A stretch of DNA of 20,806 bases from Alteromonadaceae bacterium UBA2620 (GTDB lineage Bacteria; Pseudomonadota; Gammaproteobacteria; Enterobacterales; Alteromonadaceae). The translations under genes were made by a program, and so were the position numbers. The stretch is taken from assembly GCA_002339125.1 (NCBI GenBank), contig DDJQ01000075.1, positions 1 to 20,806 of the forward strand, in the 5' to 3' direction. The notes beneath the pieces are model-generated. The model was given only the letters and a program-made list of their open reading frames with translations. It was not told where the DNA came from and ran no database searches. Shown piece after piece: positions 1 through 8,300 of the stretch. Within the stretch, counting starts at the first letter, position 1. Every line of letters starts with the position of its first letter.

Positions 1-21
1 ACTTCAGGGAGTCCATATAAG

Positions 22-48
22 AGGACGGGAGTTGTAAAACTCCCTCCT
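22..48. other. Stable hairpin without U-tract
   Basis: A 7-bp perfect stem (27-33 with 38-44, loop GTAA) extends by four more pairs (22-25 with 45-48) after a bulged C at 26. No T-run follows, so it is not a clear intrinsic terminator. It could be an RNA 3'-end structure of a gene left of the window, or it may have no function. Confidence 0.35.
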
Positions 49-822
49 ACTCGATTGCACAATTCACAACGTAAAGAGGTGGCTTGTTTGTGTTAGATTA
101 TCAGCCAGACCAATAATAGTAACAACAAGCGTGGAATAGCTTTCTTACAAAAGCCAGGAATGGCAAAAATGAACACCCTTTTACTTAACCAATAGAACTC
201 ATCTGTATTGCTATTACCTTTCCCTGGTCACTGTTTATTGTTAAAAGAGCCGACTTTTTATGCATAGCTATATATAGCGACTGCTTACGTCGTATACCCG
301 AAAAACATAGACCAACAGCATCCCCAATGACTTCAAGCTATGTAACGATAAATGTTGATGTGGATGGAAATCAATAAATGACAGTACACGGGGATGCCGC
401 CCGGAGATACGACCAGCACATCTGCGCAATATCCGTTTTTCGGCGTTTAAATAAACATGGCGCCGTGTAATAGCACCAGTGAAGCGATTTTACGACCAGT
501 GTATCGCTTCTCACACGCCACTTTTCCCGAACATCTAAGCCTAAAGTATTGTAAAGATACAACATAAGTATGCTTAGAATAGGGTGCTCGGATTGCACTA
601 TGTTTATTGAATTGCTGAATAGGGATGCAGCAATAATAATGATAAGACAGAGATAATGTCGCTCAGGATGCAACACAGGGCGTTTTTAATGCCAAATTCA
701 GATGATTAACAGGTTATGTTAGTAACTGTCAGCTATCGGCCGAAATCAAATCTGGTCGGACTTTGCCGTCAGAAATTAATAATCGATTAACTGTTGTTGT
801 GAAACTTTTGTAATTTATTTAC

Positions 823-842
823 ACTTTCGAAAGTTTTATAAC
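823..842 (+). promoter_or_regulatory. Palindrome beside a -10-like box upstream of the tonB2 operon
   Basis: ACTTTCGAAAGT at 823-834 is a perfect 12-base palindrome. It is followed after two bases by TATAAC (837-842), which resembles a sigma70 -10 box. A related half-site, AAACTTT, lies at 802-808. No good -35 box sits at the right spacing, so an activator-dependent or repressed promoter is possible. The sequence does not look like a canonical Fur box. Confidence 0.3.
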
Positions 843-955
843 ACATGTTGAACAGTCGATTTGTTTAATCACTGAGCAAACGCAACGCGATATCCGGGGT
901 GTAAAGAGCTTGTTACTTGACTCCCTTATTGATCTCGTGTGACTATAAGACGTTC

Positions 956-986
956 GTAGTATTGGTGTCAGTATGGCAAATACTAC
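956..986 (+). promoter_or_regulatory. Leader hairpin with a competing inner hairpin
   Basis: GTAGTATT (956-963) pairs perfectly with AATACTAC (979-986). An alternative stem AGTAT (970-974) with ATACT (980-984) uses the same 3' arm, so the two folds exclude each other. It lies about 100 bases before the first gene of the tonB2 operon. It may be part of the mRNA leader or a protein binding site. Confidence 0.3.
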
Positions 987-1017
987 CTTCCTAAATATAG
1001 ATAAATTTTATACGCCC

Positions 1018-1051
1018 CTTGCGAAGCAGTATTTTTATTACAAGTCGCAAG
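1018..1051 (+). promoter_or_regulatory. Stem-loop just upstream of the operon start codon
   Basis: CTTGCGA (1018-1024) pairs perfectly with TCGCAAG (1045-1051), enclosing a 20-base AT-rich loop. The 3' arm ends 28 bases before the ATG at 1080. It could influence translation or stability of the mRNA leader. Confidence 0.3.
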
Positions 1052-1079
1052 GATTCAAATAAGAAATTGGTTGGGAACT

Positions 1080-1853
1080 ATGTCCAAAATGAGCAAGAGA
1101 ACTCTTATTGCTTCTACTATGATGGGTGCATTCGCACTGACTGGTAGCGCAGTCGTCTCTGCAACGAATCTGAGCGATCTTCATAAAGAAGAAGCAAAGA
1201 TTCATGCGGCTGCAGCGAAATCTCAGGAAAAAATCAACTCACTCTTCGAGCAGTCACAAGATCTGTTAGTAGAATACCGTGGTGTTGTTGATGAAACTGA
1301 AAACCTGAAGATCTACAACGATTACCTGGCAAGCCTGGTTGCTGACCAGCAGCGTGGTATCGATTCTTTACAAAAGCAAATCGACAGCATCGAAGATACC
1401 AAACAAGGTATCGTTCCTCTGATGTTCCGTATGATCGACAGCCTTGAGAAATTCATCGAGCTGGACGTTCCAATTCGTCTTGAAGAGCGTAAAGAGCGTA
1501 TCGAAAGACTGCGCGACCTGATGGCTAACTCGAATGTAACCGTTTCCGAGCAGTTCCGTCAGGTGCTTGATGCATACCTAATCGAAACCGAATACGGCAC
1601 GCGCATCGCGTCTTACCAGGGTACTCTGGATGACAACGGTACTGAAGTAACCGTTGACTTCTTTAACCTGGGCCGTACTGCAATGCTTGCTTTGTCTTTG
1701 GACCAAAAACACGCTTGGGTTTGGAACAATGACACCCGTTCTTGGGAAGCTCTTGGTGATGAATACCTGGGCTCTGTTAACGATGCTGTGAAAATGGCTA
1801 ACGGCCTGATCCCGGCTGAACTTCTCAAACTTCCAATTAAAGCAGCGGAGTAA
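1080..1853 (+). CDS. DUF3450 family periplasmic protein, first gene of TonB2-type operon
   Basis: This encodes a 257-residue exported protein of the DUF3450 type, which commonly precedes ttpC-exbB-exbD-tonB in marine gammaproteobacteria. Residues 1-28 form a signal peptide ending V-S-A. The next ~100 residues are rich in Glu, Lys, Gln and Leu and look like a coiled coil, and the C-terminal half looks globular with several Trp residues. I chose ATG 1080, with GGGA just upstream; TTG 1071 and ATG 1089 are in frame but less convincing or equivalent. The stop lies 6 bases before the next gene, so the two are surely cotranscribed. Family membership follows from sequence style and context. The molecular role is not known to me; a periplasmic partner of TtpC that spans toward the outer membrane is an inference. 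Confidence 0.85.
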   Translation: MSKMSKRTLIASTMMGAFALTGSAVVSATNLSDLHKEEAKIHAAAAKSQEKINSLFEQSQDLLVEYRGVVDETENLKIYNDYLASLVADQQRGIDSLQKQIDSIEDTKQGIVPLMFRMIDSLEKFIELDVPIRLEERKERIERLRDLMANSNVTVSEQFRQVLDAYLIETEYGTRIASYQGTLDDNGTEVTVDFFNLGRTAMLALSLDQKHAWVWNNDTRSWEALGDEYLGSVNDAVKMANGLIPAELLKLPIKAAE

Positions 1854-1859
1854 GCGTTA

Positions 1860-3218
1860 ATGAAACCAGTATTTAAATCTCTACTCGCCGCTGCGACGGT
1901 AGCGGTTATGTCTTCTACTGCGGTAGCTCAGGAGCCTGCAACTCTGCAAGACCTGCTGAACACTGTGAAAGAAAACCGTGCCTCTGAAGCAAAAATCAAC
2001 GCACAGCGCGAAGCAGAATTCCAATCTGCTCGTGCCGACAAGCAAGCCTTACTGCGTAAAGCTCAGTCTGAATTAAAAGCTGAAGAAGACCGTGGTAATC
2101 GTCTGCAACAACAATTTTCTGACAACGAAGTAACGTTGAACGAAAAAGCAGCGGAACTAGAACAGGCTACCGGTACTTTAGGTGAAATGTTCGGTGTGGT
2201 ACGTCAGGCATCATCTGAAGCTTACGGCCGTATCGCAACGTCAATCGTAAGTGCTCAGTATCCTGGCCGTGACGAATTCCTGGCTCGTATGTCTGAAGAA
2301 TCTAAAGGTCTTCCTAACATCGACGAACTGGAAGAGCTGTGGATTTCATTGCAAACTGAAATGACTGAACAGGGTTCAGTAGTTAAATTTACTACTGACG
2401 TAATTAACCTGGACGGTGGTACTAACTCACAAGAAGTTCTGCGTGTTGGTACATTTAACTTAGTAGGTGACGAAGGTTACCTGACTTACGACGACGAGAA
2501 CGACATCGTTCAGCCTCTTGGTCGTCAGCCAGACGGCTACCTGGTTTCTGCTGCTAAAGATGCACGCGAAGCAACTTCAGGTTTCGTACCTTTTTATGCT
2601 GACCCTTCACGCGGCCAAATCTTAGGTCTGTTGAAGCAGAAAGCAACTATGTCTGAGCGTTATCACGCTGGTGGCGTAGTAGGTTACGTAATCACTGGTA
2701 TGCTGGCAATTGGCCTGTTAATCGGTCTGTACAAACTGATCACCCTGACTCTGATTGGTGGTAAGATCCGTTCACAGCTTAAAAATCCTTCAGCTCCTTC
2801 AGACAAAAACCCTCTGGGTCGAATCCTGAAAGTTTACAGTGAAAACAAAAACGTTGACGCTGAGAACCTGGAACTGAAACTGGATGAAGCTATACTGCGT
2901 GAACTGCCAAGCATCGACTCTGGCATTAACGTAATCAAAATCTTTGCGGCAATTGCACCTCTGCTGGGTCTGTTAGGTACAGTACTAGGTATGATCGCTA
3001 CCTTCCAAACCATCACACTGTTCGGTACTGGTGACCCACGTATGATGGCAGGAAGTATCTCTATGGCACTTGTAACTACCGCGCAAGGTATTATTGCAGC
3101 GCTGCCATTAATCTTGACGCACAGCATCGTTGCCTCTAAGAGCAAGTCAATCGTTCATATCCTGGACGAGCAGACTGCAGGCATCATTGCTGCTCACGCA
3201 GAGTCGGAGAAAGCATAA
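1860..3218 (+). CDS. ttpC: TtpC-like MotA/TolQ/ExbB proton-channel protein
   Basis: This 452-residue protein resembles TtpC, the extra component needed by TonB2 systems in Vibrio. It has a signal peptide (1-23, ending A-V-A), then a long periplasmic part with a charged coiled coil (about 30-105) and a globular section to about 265. One membrane segment lies at about 272-296. The C-terminal ExbB/TolQ-type channel domain has hydrophobic segments near 355-382 and 398-424 and carries the family motif P-L-L-G-L-L-G-T-V at about 367-375. It is about twice as long as a normal ExbB because of the N-terminal extension. A GGAG ribosome binding site lies at the end of the preceding gene. The stop is one base from the exbB2 start. 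By family knowledge it helps couple proton flow to TonB2. Confidence 0.9.
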   Translation: MKPVFKSLLAAATVAVMSSTAVAQEPATLQDLLNTVKENRASEAKINAQREAEFQSARADKQALLRKAQSELKAEEDRGNRLQQQFSDNEVTLNEKAAELEQATGTLGEMFGVVRQASSEAYGRIATSIVSAQYPGRDEFLARMSEESKGLPNIDELEELWISLQTEMTEQGSVVKFTTDVINLDGGTNSQEVLRVGTFNLVGDEGYLTYDDENDIVQPLGRQPDGYLVSAAKDAREATSGFVPFYADPSRGQILGLLKQKATMSERYHAGGVVGYVITGMLAIGLLIGLYKLITLTLIGGKIRSQLKNPSAPSDKNPLGRILKVYSENKNVDAENLELKLDEAILRELPSIDSGINVIKIFAAIAPLLGLLGTVLGMIATFQTITLFGTGDPRMMAGSISMALVTTAQGIIAALPLILTHSIVASKSKSIVHILDEQTAGIIAAHAESEKA

Positions 3219-3219
3219 T

Positions 3220-3744
3220 ATGGTTTACCTGATTGGATTATGGGAATCGGTCAGGGACTTTATCGCTACCGGCGGTGACGTGTTATACGCTGTTGCTGCC
3301 GCGCTCTTTCTCATGTGGGTATTAATGATTGAGCGCTACTGGTATTTGACGTCAGTGTTTCCAAAAATGAAAAAGCAAATTATTCAGGATTGGAACGCTC
3401 GTGCAGATACTAAGTCATGGTATGCGCATAGAATCCGTGAAGCGTGGATCTCCGAGGCTTCAGATAACCTGAACGCCAGAATGCTTATCATTCGAACCCT
3501 GGTAGCTATGTGTCCGTTAATCGGACTACTGGGTACTGTAACTGGGATGATCAGCGTGTTTGAGACTATGGCAACGCAAGGTACGAGTAACGCACGTCTT
3601 ATGGCGGGTGGTATCTCGATGGCAACTATCCCGACAATGGCGGGAATGGTCGCGGCGCTGTCAGGGCTGTTTATCAGTACTCGTCTCGAGGCGAAGGTTA
3701 AGATTGCGCGGGAAAAGCTAGTTGATAGCTTGCCGTATCATTAG
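3220..3744 (+). CDS. exbB2: ExbB2, TonB-system proton channel subunit
   Basis: This encodes a 174-residue inner-membrane protein of the MotA/TolQ/ExbB family, the short ExbB form typical of TonB2 systems. A first membrane segment lies near residues 17-38. Two more surround the conserved channel motif P-L-I-G-L-L-G-T-V-T-G-M, followed by the A-G-G-I-S-M-A stretch. An open frame upstream (from 3130) overlaps ttpC. The real start is ATG 3220, one base after the ttpC stop, served by GGAGAA inside the ttpC end. With ExbD it forms the proton channel that energises TonB. It is the second ExbB-type protein of the operon, the first being the channel domain of TtpC. Confidence 0.93.
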   Translation: MVYLIGLWESVRDFIATGGDVLYAVAAALFLMWVLMIERYWYLTSVFPKMKKQIIQDWNARADTKSWYAHRIREAWISEASDNLNARMLIIRTLVAMCPLIGLLGTVTGMISVFETMATQGTSNARLMAGGISMATIPTMAGMVAALSGLFISTRLEAKVKIAREKLVDSLPYH

Positions 3745-3755
3745 AGAGAGAGATT

Positions 3756-4154
3756 ATGGCTCGAAAAGTCAGAACCGAAGAGGAAGATGCAGCGATTGAT
3801 ATGACGCCCATGCTGGACATCGTATTCATCATGCTGATCTTCTTTATCGTGACAACGGTTTTCGTTAAGGAAGCCGGTATAGAAGTTAACAAGCCCGATG
3901 CGAGCCGAGCGTTCTTACATAAAAATGCTAACATTTTCATTGCGATCACCGAAGATGGCGATGTCTGGTTAGATAAACGCGAGGTGTCTGTTGACAGCGT
4001 CAGGGCAAACTTAGAGCGATTACTTACGGAGCAACCAACTGATTATGTGTTTATACAAGCTGATATTAAGGCTAAACACGGGGTGGTTGTTGAAGTTATG
4101 GACCAGGTTAAAGCCGCAGGCATTGACCGTATTGCAGTAGCAGCGAGGAACTAG
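3756..4154 (+). CDS. exbD2: ExbD2, TonB-system proton channel subunit
   Basis: This 132-residue protein has the ExbD/TolR layout: a short cytoplasmic N-terminus, a single membrane segment at about 20-40, and a periplasmic domain. The membrane helix opens with D-M-T-P-M-L-D-I-V-F. Asp21 in it matches the essential membrane Asp of ExbD proteins (Asp25 in E. coli). The start is supported by an AGAGAGAG purine tract just upstream. It ends one base before tonB2. Its role, known from the family, is to carry protons with ExbB and contact the periplasmic part of TonB. Confidence 0.93.
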   Translation: MARKVRTEEEDAAIDMTPMLDIVFIMLIFFIVTTVFVKEAGIEVNKPDASRAFLHKNANIFIAITEDGDVWLDKREVSVDSVRANLERLLTEQPTDYVFIQADIKAKHGVVVEVMDQVKAAGIDRIAVAARN

Positions 4155-4155
4155 T

Positions 4156-4767
4156 ATGGGTAGAATTATCGCCTCTATAGTCATCGGTGCAGCAGTAGCA
4201 TTTGGTCTGTTCGTAGTAATGGCTAAACTTATTGAAAACTCAGCGCGTCCGGTTGATGAAATTCCGGATGCACCGGTTATCGATATCGTTATGCAGCCGC
4301 CAGAAGAGGATACGCAAACACGTACCCGTGTTCCGCCACCTCCTCCTCCGCCGCCACAACAGCCGCCTAAAATGGAGCCTGTTGAGCCGGAAGAAGCTGA
4401 GCCGGATGCAGACGGATTCAGCCTGGATATTCCAGGTGTTGATACCGGTGGTGTTGGTGTAAACATTGGTGGTGTTGGTGCGATGCAGAGTGATGGTGAT
4501 GCGACACCTATCGTTCGTATCGATCCTAAGTACCCGCCGCAGGCAGCACGTGATGGTAAAGAAGGCTGGGTTAAGCTTCAGTTTACTATCATGGAAGATG
4601 GCTCGGTTGATGACATCGATGTAATCGATGCAGAACCTAAGCGTATCTTTGACCGTGAAGCCCGTCGTGCTCTGGCGAAGTGGAAATACAAGCCTAAGAT
4701 CGTTGACGGTAAGCCTGTTAAGCAACCAAATATGTTTGTACAACTAGACTTTAAACTGGAGCAATAA
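4156..4767 (+). CDS. tonB2: TonB2 energy-transducing protein
   Basis: This encodes a 203-residue TonB-family protein. Residues 5-24 form the N-terminal membrane anchor. A Pro-rich spacer follows with eight consecutive prolines at 60-67 and a P-x-E-P-E-E-like acidic part to about 85. Next comes a short Gly/Val-rich stretch (about 97-109), then the C-terminal TonB domain (about 115-203) with Y-P-P-Q-A-A-R-D-G and G-W-V-K-L-Q-F-T. The protein is short for a TonB, as is typical of the TonB2 class. GAGGA in the exbD2 end serves as ribosome binding site. By family knowledge the C-terminal domain binds the TonB box of outer-membrane receptors and transmits energy from the ExbBD channel. Confidence 0.94.
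   Translation: MGRIIASIVIGAAVAFGLFVVMAKLIENSARPVDEIPDAPVIDIVMQPPEEDTQTRTRVPPPPPPPPQQPPKMEPVEPEEAEPDADGFSLDIPGVDTGGVGVNIGGVGAMQSDGDATPIVRIDPKYPPQAARDGKEGWVKLQFTIMEDGSVDDIDVIDAEPKRIFDREARRALAKWKYKPKIVDGKPVKQPNMFVQLDFKLEQ
4447..4480 (+). repeat. 13-bp direct repeat within tonB2
   Basis: GGTGGTGTTGGTG occurs at 4447-4459 and again at 4468-4480, a period of 21 bases (7 codons). It encodes two copies of a G-G-V-G motif in the linker before the TonB domain. Linker length could change here in whole 7-codon steps without breaking the frame. Confidence 0.7.
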
Positions 4768-4769
4768 TC

Positions 4770-6038
4770 ATGTTGAAATCCACAATGTTTAAAAAGTCAC
4801 TGGTAGTAGCGGCATTCACTCTGGGCTCAGCTATTGCGTTGCCAGCAGCAGCTCAAAGCTCGGCACCGGTAGTGTGTCCAGGCTACGAGAAAGGTACAAC
4901 CAACCTGGTTGGTGAGCGTGTAGGTAAAAAAGTACAAAAGGCTTTTGAAGCGTACAACGAAGACCTGATTGATGACGCGATCACAATCCTGTCTGAGATT
5001 GAAGCGAAAGAAGACTTTGACAAAGCTTATGTAAACCGTTTCCTCGGTAACATCATGGCGACTAAAGATGGCATGGGGCCAAAAGCCCTGGAGCTGTTAG
5101 TGTCGTCGGTAGAAACTAAGGTGTTAAACGACCTTGAGCACTCGCAAACGCTCAAGCTGGTTGCTGACCTTAGTCTGCAGGAAAAGGAATACGAACAAGC
5201 GGTTAAGTACTATCAGGCATATCTGGACTTTACTTGTAAAGAAGACCCTGAAGTTTACACCCGTATGGCCAATGCTTTTTATGAGCTGAAGCAATACGAC
5301 AAGCTTATCGATCCAGCTAACAAAGCTATCGCGTTGTATGAAGAGCCAAACAAAAACCCATACGTACTGAAGTTATCTTCGTACTATGAGCGTAAGATGT
5401 ACAAAGAAACCGTTGGGGTTGCTGAGGACATCGTTAATACGTTCCCTGAAGAAGGTAAGTGGTGGGTTCAGTTAGGTCAGTTCTATCTGATGATCGAAGA
5501 CTATAAAAAGTCTTTGGCGACATTAGAAATTGCTTATGACCAAGGCTTTTTAGAAAAACCTAACCTGATAAAAATGTTGTCTCAGTTGTATGCAACAAAC
5601 AATATGCCTTATCGCTCAGCCAAGGTGCTGGCGGAGAATATTGCGAACGGTAAGATTGAGAAAACAGCAGATAATCTGGCGTCTGTAGCGAACAGCTATC
5701 ACCAGGCGATGGAGTACGAAACTGCTGCACAGTATTATCAGCAAGCGGCAGAAATGTCGTCTGATCCAGAATTTTACCGTAAGCAGGGTGTACTGCTGCT
5801 GGTTGCAGAGGATTACAAAGGTGCTATTACAGCTCTTTCTAAAGCTCTGGAACGTGGCGTAGAAGACCCGGGCAAAGTTCACTTTAGCTTAATGGAAGCT
5901 AACTTCTATGCCGGAGACTTTAAACAAGCCTACGAGCATATTAAGGAAGCGAAAAAGGACAAGACATTACGCAGAAATGCGAATGCCTGGGAACCTTACA
6001 TCAAGCAAAAAGCGAAAAACCGCGGTATTAATATCTAA
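4770..6038 (+). CDS. Exported TPR protein, last gene of TonB2-type operon
   Basis: This encodes a 422-residue protein with a signal peptide (1-28, ending A-A-A) followed almost entirely by helical repeats of TPR style, for example alternating A-x-x-Y-Y-Q-A-Y and A-L-x-x-A-L-E-R-G segments from about residue 60 to 400. It begins 2 bases after tonB2 with GGAG upstream, so it belongs to the operon. It ends with tandem stops TAA-TAG before a terminator. TPR proteins of this type often close TonB2/TtpC operons in marine gammaproteobacteria. The function is not established. A periplasmic scaffold for the TonB2 complex is a reasonable inference. ATG 4785 is an alternative start inside the signal peptide. 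Confidence 0.88.
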   Translation: MLKSTMFKKSLVVAAFTLGSAIALPAAAQSSAPVVCPGYEKGTTNLVGERVGKKVQKAFEAYNEDLIDDAITILSEIEAKEDFDKAYVNRFLGNIMATKDGMGPKALELLVSSVETKVLNDLEHSQTLKLVADLSLQEKEYEQAVKYYQAYLDFTCKEDPEVYTRMANAFYELKQYDKLIDPANKAIALYEEPNKNPYVLKLSSYYERKMYKETVGVAEDIVNTFPEEGKWWVQLGQFYLMIEDYKKSLATLEIAYDQGFLEKPNLIKMLSQLYATNNMPYRSAKVLAENIANGKIEKTADNLASVANSYHQAMEYETAAQYYQQAAEMSSDPEFYRKQGVLLLVAEDYKGAITALSKALERGVEDPGKVHFSLMEANFYAGDFKQAYEHIKEAKKDKTLRRNANAWEPYIKQKAKNRGINI

Positions 6039-6041
6039 TAG

Positions 6042-6069
6042 AAAAAAGCGCCTTAAGGGCGCTTTTTTT
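6042..6069. terminator. Bidirectional intrinsic terminator between the TPR gene and tmcA
   Basis: A GC stem GCGCC (6048-6052) with GGCGC (6058-6062) is flanked by six A on the left (6042-6047) and seven T on the right (6063-6069). It can therefore end transcription from both sides. It lies between two convergent transcription units. Confidence 0.92.
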
Positions 6070-6098
6070 ATCTCTGTCATCCTCATTCTTTATTGTTC

Positions 6099-8216
6099 TT
6101 ACCGGGTAAGTACACGACCAATATGGCTGGAGATGAAACGCTCCGTTTCACGTTTGCCGCTGAGCCTGTACCGCTCAGTAAGGGTAATGAGTTTGTTACT
6201 GTTTGCCACAAAGTCCTCTAGCACAGCCTTGCTCTCGTTGTCCGTAATTGCCTCTGATTGTGTTTCAAGCAGCCACGCAACACTGCCACGGGCATGCTGA
6301 AGACTTCTGCTGCCGTTAATAACCTGCTCCAGTATGGCTAAAGTGCACGCTCGAATACTTTCGTTCACCGCAAAAGGTGAAAAAGGAGCCTGACAGCCAA
6401 AAGTCTCCGCTGCAGGGTGGAGCAATAACTCCTGGCTAAAACGCTGTGCAATAAGCGCCTGAACATCAAGCATCAACTGACTCAATGGCAGAAACATGAG
6501 TAAACTGTATTCACCACTTGAGGCGTCACGTTTTAATCCCGGTTTGGTGGGCACAAAGTCATTTGCATTCCAAAAGGCCGTCAAAGAAGGCGTTGCACCA
6601 TAAGAAGTAGTCAGTGCGTCCACTCCCGCAGTTTTTGCCTGTTGCAGCAAACTGTTAATTAATGTGGTGGCGATACCTTTGCGTCTGAACCGGGGTAGAA
6701 CTGCGATTCGGTTAATACGCCAGTAGCTTGCAGTCGCCATAGCTGAAGATGCTAAAAGCATGCTTAAACCCTGGGCTGACAGGTGTCCGTTTACCCGTCT
6801 GGCGCCGCAGGCAATATCATTTGCAACGTCTCTGAGCAATGCTCCGCCTTCCTGCTGATAATTTAGTACACCAATTACTTCATTGTCGCGAATTGCCAGT
6901 AACGTATTATTTGCAGGCGAGTCGTAGAGGCGTACCAACTCATCGGCAGTGGTCTGATAGTGAGCTTGCATGAGCAGGGGGAGCAACTGGCGATTAGTGG
7001 AGCTATCGAACTGTCCCTTATCAAGCGCCTCATAGCAGATAGTGCTGCTGCAGAGAGTTTCTTCAGGTTCGACTTCACCATTAGCTAAAACAGTTGTGTC
7101 CATACATAGCGCGCGATACCAGAATCGCTCCAGCGGGTCGCCTTCATACCAGCGAATCGGAGTCTGCAATTCGTAATGGTGAATATCCGGCCGGTGTTGC
7201 TTAAGCCAGGGGATAAAGCGGGTGATAAAGCCTCTTCCAGACCCTTCATAGCCTCGTACTGTAGTACTAAGCAACAGGTGCTTTGCCTGATTGCAAAGTG
7301 CGGTGAGCTGCGGCACCGGAATGCTAGCGGCTTCGTCAATAAGTAATAATGTTGAATCGGTGATATTGGTCAGCAAAGGGTGGTCAAGGGGGAGCCATCG
7401 GCATGTCAGTTCATTAAATGAAACCTGATGCCGATCGATCTGTGTCACCTGAGGGCAGGTTAACAGAACCCCGGTAAACACCTGATTTACTGACTCTGCA
7501 TAACGACTGGTGATAATCACAGACTGTGCTTGTGTGGCCATATAGTGCCCGGCAATTATGCCCAACAGGGTTGATTTACCTCTGCCACGGTCGGCAGTGA
7601 GCAATGCGCTTCCTATAGGTTGGCCGCCGGTTATAAGGTTGAACAGGCGCTGTTGTTCTTCCGATTTGAATGGAGAAGGGGGAGCCACCGGTGGTTGTGC
7701 AGAATTTAGTTCAGGCAACTCCGGCGCGTAATTCTCGCGTAATATGGCAACGTTTGACGTATCTCCGAACTGCATCAGAATAGCAGCCCGCAGTTGACTG
7801 AATTGCAGTTGTTCCCCGTAACTTAAATAGTGGCCGGTAGATGCCTCGCGGTAAACGGGCCATTGGTTAAAGTCCGGACAGCATATAACCATCAGACCAC
7901 CCTGAGTAACCGTCCCGGCAACGGCCAGAACAGCATTAGGACGAAAGGCATCAAAGGTATCAACAATTGCCAGACTGTATTCGGCACCAAGAACGTGTCG
8001 GTAGGCGGCGATATTTAGTGAGTTATTGCCTGGGTAAAGAAATGTACCCAGAAGCAGGGTTTCCTGGTCACGATATTGTTGTGTTAATTGGTCGACAACG
8101 TCTTTGCAGTAATGCGCAGAACCGCTCACTACCAGCAGTTGGCGGTGAGCATTGAGAGTCTGTACGAGCGCAGTATTCCAGTTGGATAGTGCGGTTAACG
8201 TTTTCGCGGTGGGCAT
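6099..8216 (-). CDS. tmcA: tRNA(Met) cytidine acetyltransferase TmcA
   Basis: TmcA makes N4-acetylcytidine at the wobble position of elongator tRNA-Met, using ATP (or GTP) and acetyl-CoA. The 705-residue length is close to the family norm. An N-terminal domain (to about 180) is followed by a helicase-like ATPase domain with Walker A A-D-R-G-R-G-K-S-T (208-216) and Walker B L-L-L-I-D-E-A-A (290-297). A GNAT acetyltransferase domain carries R-I-A-V-L-P-like strand residues and the acetyl-CoA loop R-R-K-G-I-A (511-516), and a C-terminal RNA-binding part follows. The start has no clear Shine-Dalgarno sequence. A promoter-like sequence lies just upstream at 8247-8275. The gene follows the AraC-HDOD gene on the same strand after 84 bases, so it may be partly read through from it. 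Confidence 0.95.
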   Translation of the reverse strand: MPTAKTLTALSNWNTALVQTLNAHRQLLVVSGSAHYCKDVVDQLTQQYRDQETLLLGTFLYPGNNSLNIAAYRHVLGAEYSLAIVDTFDAFRPNAVLAVAGTVTQGGLMVICCPDFNQWPVYREASTGHYLSYGEQLQFSQLRAAILMQFGDTSNVAILRENYAPELPELNSAQPPVAPPSPFKSEEQQRLFNLITGGQPIGSALLTADRGRGKSTLLGIIAGHYMATQAQSVIITSRYAESVNQVFTGVLLTCPQVTQIDRHQVSFNELTCRWLPLDHPLLTNITDSTLLLIDEAASIPVPQLTALCNQAKHLLLSTTVRGYEGSGRGFITRFIPWLKQHRPDIHHYELQTPIRWYEGDPLERFWYRALCMDTTVLANGEVEPEETLCSSTICYEALDKGQFDSSTNRQLLPLLMQAHYQTTADELVRLYDSPANNTLLAIRDNEVIGVLNYQQEGGALLRDVANDIACGARRVNGHLSAQGLSMLLASSAMATASYWRINRIAVLPRFRRKGIATTLINSLLQQAKTAGVDALTTSYGATPSLTAFWNANDFVPTKPGLKRDASSGEYSLLMFLPLSQLMLDVQALIAQRFSQELLLHPAAETFGCQAPFSPFAVNESIRACTLAILEQVINGSRSLQHARGSVAWLLETQSEAITDNESKAVLEDFVANSNKLITLTERYRLSGKRETERFISSHIGRVLTR

Positions 8217-8246
8217 AGGAGCAAAAAGTCATCACGTAAAATCGCT

Positions 8247-8275
8247 ATTGTACCTGTTTGTGGAGTGGCCACCAA
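8247..8275 (-). promoter_or_regulatory. Putative sigma70 promoter of tmcA
   Basis: On the minus strand, TTGGTG (8270-8275) and TACAAT (8247-8252) are spaced by 17 bases. The -10 box matches five of six consensus positions; the -35 box only three. Transcription would start near 8240, giving a leader of about 24 bases before the ATG at 8216. Confidence 0.45.
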
Positions 8276-8300
8276 TGCAGCCACAATCATTAGTAGTACA

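Larger units (their letters stand above)
1..1079. other. Gene-free AT-rich region upstream of the tonB2 operon
   Basis: I see no convincing gene in this stretch. The longest open frame (minus strand, 371-676) matches no family I recognise and has no good ribosome binding site. The stretch holds a hairpin at 22-48, a perfect 12-base palindrome GCTATATATAGC at 267-278, a second palindrome at 823-834, and two leader hairpins at 956-986 and 1018-1051. The right-hand 300 bases probably contain the promoter and mRNA leader of the operon that begins at 1080. The left part may carry the end of an upstream transcription unit outside the window. Confidence 0.6.

Noticed and set aside
371..676. Open frame of 101 codons on the minus strand in the gene-free region
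   Set aside because: No ribosome binding site, no recognisable family, odd composition rich in Leu, Ile, Ser and Cys, and no partner gene. It is most likely chance in AT-rich DNA.
3130..3219. Upstream extension of exbB2 from 3130
   Set aside because: It lies inside ttpC, has no ExbB similarity and a good start with ribosome binding site exists at 3220.
4020..4466. Gly- and Ser-rich open frame on the minus strand
   Set aside because: It is the antisense of the Pro-rich and Gly-rich coding part of tonB2; the composition is explained by that.
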